Shown here: one piece after another, positions 1 through 5,250 of the stretch
How positions within the stretch are numbered: position 1 is the stretch's first letter
How the letters are laid out: each line of letters begins with the position of its first letter
Source: Helicobacteraceae bacterium
GTDB taxonomy: Bacteria; Campylobacterota; Campylobacteria; Campylobacterales; Sulfurimonadaceae
Assembly (NCBI GenBank): GCA_027081565.1
Contig: JALWKG010000088.1
Span: forward strand, 1-6,193
DNA length: 6,193 bases
Reading direction: 5' to 3'
The notes under the pieces: generated by a model
What the model was told of the DNA's origin: nothing
The model's input: the letters and a program-made list of their open reading frames with translations, nothing else
Databases searched by the model: none
Position numbers and translations under genes: made by a program

Positions 1-447
1 AATGCAAAGCAGATTGCTGCTGAGATCGTAAAACATCGACCCTTTACCTCGGCCAAAGCCTTGAGTGATGTGGTAAAACCTTTTGGACCACGCGGTAAGA
101 AGATCCATCCTGCTACTTTAGTGATGCAGGCGATCCGCATAGAGGTCAATGATGAACTTGGAGAACTTTCTCGCCTGTTAGATGCCATTAGCGAAGCGGA
201 ACTTCCCAATGCTCGTGTAGGGATCATCTCCTTTCACTCGCTTGAAGACCGTATGGTAAAGCAACGATTTTCACAGTGGAAGCAGTCTTGTATCTGCCCG
301 CCGGAAGTGATGCGTTGCACCTGTGGCAACAACCATAAAAAGGGTAAGGTGCTTACAAAGAAGCCTTTAGTTGCCCAGAGTGATGAACTCAAAGAGAACG
401 TACGCAGCCGCAGCGCAAAACTGCGTGTTTTTGAGATGGGACGTTAA
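1..447 (+). CDS. rsmH: RsmH (MraW), 16S rRNA m4C1402 methyltransferase, C-terminal half (5' truncated)
   Basis: The reading frame is open from base 1, so the gene enters from outside the window; 148 codons are visible of a usual length near 300 residues, and the stop is TAA at 445-447. RsmH uses S-adenosylmethionine to N4-methylate C1402 of 16S rRNA in the ribosomal P site. Seen in the sequence (fragment numbering): the family blocks KPFGPRGKKIHPAT (26-39), AIRIEVNDELGEL (44-56) and ISFHSLEDR (76-84), and the C-terminal RSRSAKLRVFE (135-145). Between them lie four cysteines in a CxC-x6-CxC pattern (97, 99, 106, 108), as in RsmH proteins carrying a CPP...C.CG segment. The N-terminal SAM-binding Rossmann part is mostly upstream. 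In many bacteria rsmH begins the dcw division/cell-wall cluster just before ftsL, and the next gene here fits that. The last base of the stop is the first base of the next ATG (TAATG), which suggests translational coupling. Confidence 0.96.
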   Translation, partial: NAKQIAAEIVKHRPFTSAKALSDVVKPFGPRGKKIHPATLVMQAIRIEVNDELGELSRLLDAISEAELPNARVGIISFHSLEDRMVKQRFSQWKQSCICPPEVMRCTCGNNHKKGKVLTKKPLVAQSDELKENVRSRSAKLRVFEMGR

Positions 448-740
448 TGAATGAAAAAGATCTGATCTTACAGGAAGTCAAAGAACATCATGAACTCCAG
501 AACATGGAGAACAAGATGGGGTGGCGTTTTCTGTTGATGACGCTGCTGATCTTGGCGATCGCCTGGTTGATCCTTTTTCCCAAGGTTTACCTGCAGTCTC
601 AGGTCTATTATAAAAGTCGTGATATCGCTGTTTTAACCGGTGAGTACAATGTCCTTAAAGAGGAAAATCGGATCTTAAAGACCAAGGTCGAGTCGATCCG
701 TTTTAAAAATCAGGTGCTAGACACCATGTTTGATGAGTAG
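447..740 (+). CDS. FtsL-like single-pass coiled-coil membrane protein (dcw cluster)
   Basis: This 97-residue protein has a charged cytoplasmic N-terminus (1-25), one hydrophobic segment at about 26-46 (starting near WRFLLMTLLILAIAWL), and then a region rich in charged residues with spaced hydrophobics (about 53-92, including YNVLKEENRILKTKVE) that should form a periplasmic coiled coil. That layout is the one shared by FtsL and FtsB/DivIC, small division proteins that bridge FtsQ and the FtsWI synthase at the septum. Position directly after rsmH is where ftsL sits in most bacteria. FtsL-type proteins diverge strongly, so assignment rests on layout and synteny, not on diagnostic residues; I therefore give no symbol. 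The start at 447 overlaps the rsmH stop and has a GGGA ribosome site at 438-441. The stop is TAG at 738-740. Alternative: a lineage-specific membrane protein unrelated to division. Confidence 0.8.
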   Translation: MNEKDLILQEVKEHHELQNMENKMGWRFLLMTLLILAIAWLILFPKVYLQSQVYYKSRDIAVLTGEYNVLKEENRILKTKVESIRFKNQVLDTMFDE

Positions 741-742
741 GA
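739..742 (+). promoter_or_regulatory. Ribosome binding site of the RND permease, overlapping the upstream stop
   Basis: AGGA lies 7 bases before the ATG at 750 and shares bases with the TAG stop of the FtsL-like gene (738-740). This supports the ATG at 750 as the start and suggests that the two genes are translated from one message, with ribosomes finishing the first gene close to the second start. Confidence 0.6.
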
Positions 743-749
743 CTACAAC

Positions 750-3700
750 ATGATACGTAAAGTGATAGAATTTTCCATAGACAAGCCTCTCCTGAACCAT
801 ATCTTACTTCTTTTTATACTACTGCTTTCTATTTTTGCTTATATCAACATCCCTAAAGAGATCTTTCCGCCCATACAGATGGACAAGATCTCTATTAATG
901 GTGGATACCCGGGTACTTCGGCCAATGTTTTGGACAAGATGGTGGTGGGGACCATAGAAGATGATCTTAAAAACATCAATGAACTTGACACTGTAAAGAC
1001 CAGTATTAAAAATGGCTCTTTTTCTATTATGGCCGATATCAAGCCGGGTTCTGAAAACATCAAGGTCTTACAGGATGTCAAAGACATCATTGCTCAGACC
1101 AAACGTGACCTGCCGGCAGATATGAATGAACCTATTGCCAAGATCCATGTAGAGACCATACCTCTTGTTCTTATTGCTATCTCTGGTGAGGTGGATACAC
1201 GAGTACTTCTTGATCGGGCAGAAGAGTTAAAAAGTGAACTTTCAAAGTTCAAAGAGTTAAGTGAGATCTCGATCCGTGGGGATGCGGATGAAGAGCTGGT
1301 GCTGAGACTGGATGAAGCACGTTTGCAAGCCTATGGTCTGGAGACCAACAGTGTGGTCCAAGCCGTAAAAAACTTGAGCTCTATTTTTCCTATTGGGACT
1401 ATAAAAGAGAAAGGGGAACACCTTTACATCTCCACCTATAATGGCGAGAAAAAGCGTGAACGCCTTGAAGAGAGTATGCTTAATGTCAATGGTAAGCAGG
1501 TGCGACTGGGAAACATAGCTGACATCTCTTTTGAACTCAGTGATGAGAGCGAACTTTCTCACTACAACGGCGTTCGTAATATTTCTATCAACATTACCAA
1601 GTCCAAGTCGGGGAACGCTATCGCCTTGACTAAAGATATCAGAACAATGCTGCGCGGATTTGAAAAAAAATATCCAGAACTGAGTTTTAGTATCTATACC
1701 GACACCTCGGTATGGATTAAAAACCGTCTTAACACCGTCTTCTCAAATATTATGTTTGGTCTGATGATGGTCTTTGTTGCGATGTTGATCTTTGTCAATC
1801 GCGGTATTGCTTTTGTTGTGGCGATGGGTATTCCACTCTCTTTTATGATCGGTTTGATCGTTACGGAAGCAGCGGGACACAGTCTTAACATGCTCTCTCT
1901 TTTGGGGGCCTTGATCGCTTTGGGAATGTTGGTTGATGAGGCTATTGTTGTGGCCGAAAACATCTACCGCCACCTTGAAGAGGGGATGGAACGTCGTGAA
2001 GCGGCTATAGTCGGTGCGACAGAGATGTTTCCTGCCGTTTTAACGGCGACATTGACTACGATCTTCGCATTTTTACCAATGTTGATGTTAACAGGAGACA
2101 TGGGAACCTTTATCCGTATTTTGCCGATCATGATCTCTGTGCTGCTTATCAGTTCGCTCTTTGAGGCTTTTTACTTTCTTCCTCTACACTCTTATGACTT
2201 CTTGCGTCTGCGTAAAGAGGGACATATGACCCATGGTATTTGGGAAGGACTTTACAGCAGCTATACTAAGACATTGGCACTATTACTTCGTAGAAAAGTA
2301 CTTTCACTTCTCTTTATTGTGGTGAGTATTATGAGTGGCACTGTCTACATGGTCAGTCACACCAAGTTCCAACTTTTCCCTGAGTTTGATGTGACACAGA
2401 TCTATGTCTCAGGCAAGGTCAACATCAACAATGACCTGCAAAACACGGAGCGTTTGGTCACAGAACTGGAAAAAGAGATCCTTAAAAACATGAAAGAGGA
2501 GGAGTTTATCTCTGTGACCTCTGTTATTGGTTTGCGTATGGACTCTAAAAACAAGGCAGAGTTGGGTGAAAACCTTTTTCAGATCTTTATAGAACTTCAT
2601 GAACGTGCCCCGGACAATATATTTAACAAGTACATTAATCCTTACCTTTCTTTAGACTATAACGGTTCACTTTTGACCCGTGATCGTTCTGCGTATGAGA
2701 TCAAAAAAGATGTAGCTGCCTGGATGGAACCCTTTACAAAACTTAAAACACAAGAGGGTCTGGTCTACGAAGAACTTAACACCGATGTTCAAGGGACAGG
2801 AGTTGTAGCTCATGATGTTGAGATCGCTATAAGTGGTAAAGATGATGCCGCTTTAGTAGAAGCTGTCAAGACCTTAAAAACGGCCATGTCTCAGATCGAT
2901 GGTCTGATCAACATGGGCGATGATGCTGACTTGGGTGAAAAAGAGTTAAAACTTCGTATCAACGCCTATGGAGAGAAACTGGGCTTTAATGAGCAGGTGA
3001 TCACTAATGAGCTAAGAGCGTACTACCTTAAAAGTGAATATGGAAAGATGTTTAACAGTAGTGGTCTTGTTCGTGTGCGGATAGAAGGTACTAATAAAGA
3101 CACTATCTCATCACTCGAGCAGATGGAGGTTAAGGTTCCCGGGTCTCAAAACTATGTAGCACTTAAAGAGGTGTGTGACTTTATTATCACCCAAGGTTAT
3201 GTCAACACCATCAAAGAAGATGGCAAGCGTATCCGTTCTGTATTTGCCTCACTGGACAAAGAGAAGTTGATGGCAGCAGATGCGATGTTAAAGTTGGCGC
3301 CGACGATTGTGTCTTTGCAAGAAGAGGGCTACGATATAGAGGTCAAGGGAGAACAAAAAGAGAACGAGAAGAATCAGCGTGAGATGTCTCAAGCAGGGAT
3401 CATGGCCATATTTTTGATCTTTATTACCTTGATCTGGCTCTTTGACTCTATTAAACTTTCACTGATCGTTTTAAGTACCATTCCCTTGGTCATACTCGGT
3501 GTCTACATCGGACACAGTGTTATGGGGCTGAATATGTCGATGACTTCGATGATCGGAGTAGTCGGTTTGGCAGGGGTCGTTGTCAATGATGGTCTGATCA
3601 TGGTCAGTTTTATTAAAAATGCCAAAGACCTTGAAGAGTTGGTACGACTGGCCAAGACACGTTTACGACCTATTTTACTCACTTCTATTACTACTGTGAT

Positions 3701-3863
3701 CGGTCTCTCTACCTTGATCTTCTTTGCTTCGGGACAAGCACTTATCTTGCAACCAATGGCTGTAGCCCTTGGTTTTGGGATCATCTGGGCGACAGTCTTA
3801 AATCTAATTTATGTTCCTATCCTTTACGCTGTGGTTTATCGTATCAAAAGTCCTGTGAGCTAA
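750..3863 (+). CDS. RND-superfamily efflux permease (AcrB/MexB-type inner-membrane subunit)
   Basis: At 1037 residues this is full length for a proton-driven RND pump, which normally works as a trimer with a periplasmic adaptor and an outer-membrane channel. Seen: a first membrane segment at about 13-33 after an amphipathic N-terminus; a large periplasmic loop (34-330); membrane segments at about 331-349, 352-371, 379-404, 430-448, 457-478 and 515-535; a second periplasmic loop (536-880); and segments at about 881-898, 901-922, 931-955, 974-992 and 1003-1030. Family motifs include FPPIQMDKISINGGYPGTSA (39-58), GMLVDEAIVVAEN (392-404) and GVVVNDGLIMVSFI (942-955). The TM4 acidic pair is D396-E397 where AcrB has Asp-Asp, and the TM10 position equivalent to AcrB Lys940 appears to be N946. 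AGGA at 739-742 overlaps the previous stop and gives 7 bases of spacing to ATG. No adaptor or channel gene is adjacent; the substrate cannot be read from sequence. Confidence 0.95.
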   Translation: MIRKVIEFSIDKPLLNHILLLFILLLSIFAYINIPKEIFPPIQMDKISINGGYPGTSANVLDKMVVGTIEDDLKNINELDTVKTSIKNGSFSIMADIKPGSENIKVLQDVKDIIAQTKRDLPADMNEPIAKIHVETIPLVLIAISGEVDTRVLLDRAEELKSELSKFKELSEISIRGDADEELVLRLDEARLQAYGLETNSVVQAVKNLSSIFPIGTIKEKGEHLYISTYNGEKKRERLEESMLNVNGKQVRLGNIADISFELSDESELSHYNGVRNISINITKSKSGNAIALTKDIRTMLRGFEKKYPELSFSIYTDTSVWIKNRLNTVFSNIMFGLMMVFVAMLIFVNRGIAFVVAMGIPLSFMIGLIVTEAAGHSLNMLSLLGALIALGMLVDEAIVVAENIYRHLEEGMERREAAIVGATEMFPAVLTATLTTIFAFLPMLMLTGDMGTFIRILPIMISVLLISSLFEAFYFLPLHSYDFLRLRKEGHMTHGIWEGLYSSYTKTLALLLRRKVLSLLFIVVSIMSGTVYMVSHTKFQLFPEFDVTQIYVSGKVNINNDLQNTERLVTELEKEILKNMKEEEFISVTSVIGLRMDSKNKAELGENLFQIFIELHERAPDNIFNKYINPYLSLDYNGSLLTRDRSAYEIKKDVAAWMEPFTKLKTQEGLVYEELNTDVQGTGVVAHDVEIAISGKDDAALVEAVKTLKTAMSQIDGLINMGDDADLGEKELKLRINAYGEKLGFNEQVITNELRAYYLKSEYGKMFNSSGLVRVRIEGTNKDTISSLEQMEVKVPGSQNYVALKEVCDFIITQGYVNTIKEDGKRIRSVFASLDKEKLMAADAMLKLAPTIVSLQEEGYDIEVKGEQKENEKNQREMSQAGIMAIFLIFITLIWLFDSIKLSLIVLSTIPLVILGVYIGHSVMGLNMSMTSMIGVVGLAGVVVNDGLIMVSFIKNAKDLEELVRLAKTRLRPILLTSITTVIGLSTLIFFASGQALILQPMAVALGFGIIWATVLNLIYVPILYAVVYRIKSPVS

Positions 3864-3882
3864 AGTGTCAACAGTGAGATTG

Positions 3883-3900
3883 CTCTACACAATAGTGGAG
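3883..3900 (+). other. Weak hairpin after the RND permease gene
   Basis: CTCTAC (3883-3888) can pair with GTGGAG (3895-3900), with one G-U pair and a 6-base loop, 20 bases after the permease stop. It is followed by TAATAAAGCC and not by a T run, so it does not qualify as an intrinsic terminator. It may protect the 3' end of the message or be chance. The gap 3864-3955 otherwise holds only the promoter described next. Confidence 0.3.
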
Positions 3901-3916
3901 TAATAAAGCCCTAGAG

Positions 3917-3925
3917 TGGTATAAT
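3917..3925 (+). promoter_or_regulatory. Extended -10 sigma70-type promoter for the DUF2018 gene
   Basis: TGG followed by TATAAT (3920-3925) is a perfect -10 hexamer with an extended -10 TGn. The best-spaced upstream hexamer does not resemble TTGACA. This fits what is known of Campylobacterota housekeeping promoters, which depend on the -10 and often lack a conserved -35. Transcription would start near 3931-3933, giving a 5' leader of about 24 bases before the ATG at 3956. It separates the DUF2018 gene from the rsmH-permease operon, although read-through from upstream is possible because no strong terminator lies between. Confidence 0.7.
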
Positions 3926-3955
3926 CACGAAATTTTTAATGTATTGGATATAAAT

Positions 3956-4255
3956 ATGGAAGATTATGGTAAATATGCAGCACTATTCGAAGATGCTGAT
4001 GATGTCTTTTTAGGTTCTCCGAGATCTAAGTTTTTAGACATCGTTTACACTGCCAACCGCAACCTTGTGGAAGAGCAGCTAGACAAGATGGTCGAGAAGA
4101 TGGCAACAATGGAGTTGCTTTTAGAAGAGAAGCTTGGTGATTATTGGGAGCGTGAGCTTCCAACAAGTGGTTTTGGGCGTTCTACTGAAGTCGAAGAGAA
4201 GACTAAGAGCCTTTACATTGAGTTTACAGGTGAGATCGTTACCCGTAACGAGTAA
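3956..4255 (+). CDS. DUF2018 family protein (H. pylori HP0242-like)
   Basis: This 99-residue, acidic, mostly helical, soluble protein has no signal peptide or membrane segment. The N-terminal block (about 6-65, including FLGSPRSKFLDIVYTAN at 18-34 and the helix ERELP-preceding stretch LVEEQLDKMVEKMATMELLL at 37-56) resembles DUF2018 from memory: an L.G.P..K..DI core followed by long Leu/Glu-rich helices. The structurally known member is H. pylori HP0242, which forms a tightly intertwined, knotted homodimer; its function is unknown. Residues 66-99 (ELPTSGFGRSTEVE onward) are less helical and may be lineage-specific. I choose ATG 3956 over an in-frame TTG at 3944, because GGA at 3946-3948 lies 7 bases before the ATG and would be inside the coding region if TTG were used. 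In H. pylori the homologue is also close to the polyprenyl synthase and hemA genes, so the linkage appears conserved. No function is proposed. Confidence 0.85.
   Translation: MEDYGKYAALFEDADDVFLGSPRSKFLDIVYTANRNLVEEQLDKMVEKMATMELLLEEKLGDYWERELPTSGFGRSTEVEEKTKSLYIEFTGEIVTRNE
4236..4251. repeat. Inverted repeat with 7-base arms at the end of the DUF2018 gene
   Basis: TCGTTAC (4236-4242), a CC spacer, then GTAACGA (4245-4251) form a near-perfect palindrome ending just before the TAA stop. As RNA it could fold with a CCCG tetraloop on a 6-pair stem; as DNA it has the shape of a dimeric regulator site. The left arm with its context, GAGATCGTTACCC (4232-4244), recurs at 4381-4393 inside the next gene. 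It encodes IVTRN in one case and IVTLV in the other, in a different phase of spacing (149 bases apart), so this is not a simple in-frame protein repeat. Function unknown. Confidence 0.45.
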
Positions 4256-4273
4256 AAGCGACATAGTTAAGAG

Positions 4274-4299
4274 AGAGAACATAGTTCTCTTTTGAGAAC
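4274..4299 (+). other. Overlapping alternative hairpins (possible attenuator leader)
   Basis: Two hairpins share a strand here. AGAGAAC (4274-4280) pairs with GTTCTCT (4284-4290) over an ATA loop, extendable with G-U and A-U pairs to 4271-4293 and followed by a run of four T. The same GTTCTC (4284-4289) can instead pair with GAGAAC (4294-4299) over a TTTT loop. The second fold uses three bases (4297-4299) that belong to the terminator hairpin downstream, so it would block that terminator, while the first fold would permit it. This is the geometry of a transcription attenuator, although a pair of back-to-back terminators is the simpler reading. Confidence 0.5.
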
Positions 4300-4315
4300 A
4301 GCTTGGCTGTTTTTA
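4297..4315 (+). terminator. Intrinsic terminator-like hairpin before the polyprenyl synthase gene
   Basis: AACAGC (4297-4302) and GCTGTT (4306-4311) form a 6-pair stem with a TTG loop, followed by TTT and then AT; counting stem bases the T run is five (4310-4314). It lies 42 bases after the DUF2018 stop. It probably ends the DUF2018 message, perhaps only partly, because the stem is short and the T run is modest. It is compatible with the 4274-4290 hairpin but not with the 4284-4299 hairpin. Confidence 0.6.
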
Positions 4316-4331
4316 TAAGAGATTTTATACC
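4303..4331 (+). promoter_or_regulatory. Possible sigma70 promoter for the polyprenyl synthase-hemA pair
   Basis: TTGGCT (4303-4308) and TATACC (4326-4331) match the -35 and -10 consensus at four of six positions each and are separated by 17 bases. Transcription would begin near 4338-4340, leaving a leader of about 20 bases before GTG at 4360 with AGGA at 4345-4348. The -35 element lies in the loop and right arm of the terminator hairpin. The match is moderate and the region is AT-rich, so chance is a real alternative. Confidence 0.3.
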
Positions 4332-4359
4332 ACTAAATTTATCTAGGAAATGTGCACAC

Positions 4360-5250
4360 GTGATTGAGACTGTAGAAAAAGAGATCGTTACCCTTGTTGA
4401 AGAGATCGGATATAGTGAGATCACCCGCCTTTTTGGAACCTTGGCCGGAGGCAAACGTCTGCGTGCCAAACTGGTCTTAGAAATCGCTGGAGATGATGTT
4501 ACTGCACCACGTTTGGGCGCTATTATCGAGCTTATTCATGCCGCTTCACTTCTACATGATGATGTGATCGATGATGCCACACTTCGAAGAGGTGCTCCTT
4601 CTGTCAATGCCACAGAAGACTCTAAAACTGCGATCATGTTGGGTGATGCCCTTTACTCCAAGGCGTATAGTACTCTGGTCGCCTATGATGAAGCTGTAGC
4701 CAAGAGTGTGGCAGATGCAGTCACGGCCCTCTCTGTAGGTGAACTGATGGATGTCAAGATGTCAGAACACTTTAACAGTGATGCTGATGCTTACATGGAT
4801 ATGCTTTACCTGAAAACAGCAGCACTTATTGAAGCCTCTGCCAAAGCAGCGGCATTGATGGTGGGCAAAGATGCCGAGGCCTATGCCCTGTATGGAAAGA
4901 ACTTGGGTATTTCGTTTCAAATCATAGATGATATCCTCGACATCGTCTCAGATGAAGCGACATTGGGAAAACCGGCACTTCATGATTATGTAGAGGGCAA
5001 ATGTACCCTTCCGTACATTTACCTCTATGAAGCACTTGATGACGTGGAGAAAAAACGTCTTGTCTCTTATCATAAAAAGCAACTTTCAGTAGAAGATGCA
5101 GCATGGATTAAAGTAAAGATGAAAGCGCACCACTCTATAGAGCGTTCATATGCATTAGCTCAGGAACTTTCCGACAAAGCGATCGCTGCAGTAAGTGGTG
5201 ACATGAGGTTGGTCGGGATTATTGAGAGTATGATGAAGAGAAGTTTTTAA
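4360..5250 (+). CDS. ispB: Long-chain polyprenyl diphosphate synthase (IspB-type, menaquinone side chain)
   Basis: This trans-isoprenyl diphosphate synthase condenses isopentenyl diphosphate onto an allylic primer to build a long prenyl chain, here most likely the tail of menaquinone. Seen (numbering from GTG): GKRLR substrate-binding motif at 31-35; first Asp-rich motif DDVID at 67-71 followed by LRRG; KTA at 152-154; FQIIDDILD with the second Asp-rich motif at 190-194; GKPALHDYVEGKCTLP at 203-218. The first motif has no two-residue insertion and the fifth residue before it is Ala62, not Phe or Tyr, which in this family points to long chains and not C15 or C20. The exact length is not readable; the phylum commonly has MK-6. 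Length is 296 residues. GTG 4360 is preferred, with AGGA 11 bases upstream (rather long spacing); an in-frame TTG at 4303 lies inside the terminator hairpin and would add an unconvincing leader. The stop overlaps the hemA start. The symbol is by analogy with the C40 enzyme. Confidence 0.9.
   Translation: MIETVEKEIVTLVEEIGYSEITRLFGTLAGGKRLRAKLVLEIAGDDVTAPRLGAIIELIHAASLLHDDVIDDATLRRGAPSVNATEDSKTAIMLGDALYSKAYSTLVAYDEAVAKSVADAVTALSVGELMDVKMSEHFNSDADAYMDMLYLKTAALIEASAKAAALMVGKDAEAYALYGKNLGISFQIIDDILDIVSDEATLGKPALHDYVEGKCTLPYIYLYEALDDVEKKRLVSYHKKQLSVEDAAWIKVKMKAHHSIERSYALAQELSDKAIAAVSGDMRLVGIIESMMKRSF

Noticed and set aside
839..3784. Several reverse-strand open frames of 60-100 codons within the permease gene
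   Set aside because: They lie wholly opposite a clear full-length conserved gene, show low-complexity translations and have no convincing ribosome sites or family resemblance.
3883..3900. Hairpin after the permease as an intrinsic terminator
   Set aside because: The stem is short with a G-U pair and there is no T run after it.
3944..3955. TTG at 3944 as an earlier start of the DUF2018 protein
   Set aside because: It would place the GGA ribosome site inside the coding sequence, and the ATG at 3956 is well spaced from it.
4350..4352. ATG five bases from AGGA as the start of the synthase
   Set aside because: It is in a different frame and meets a stop after five codons.
4239..4469. A 76-codon reverse-strand frame spanning the DUF2018-synthase gap
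   Set aside because: It runs through the hairpin region and into the GKRLR coding region of the synthase; the translation is basic and unfamiliar, best explained as a shadow.
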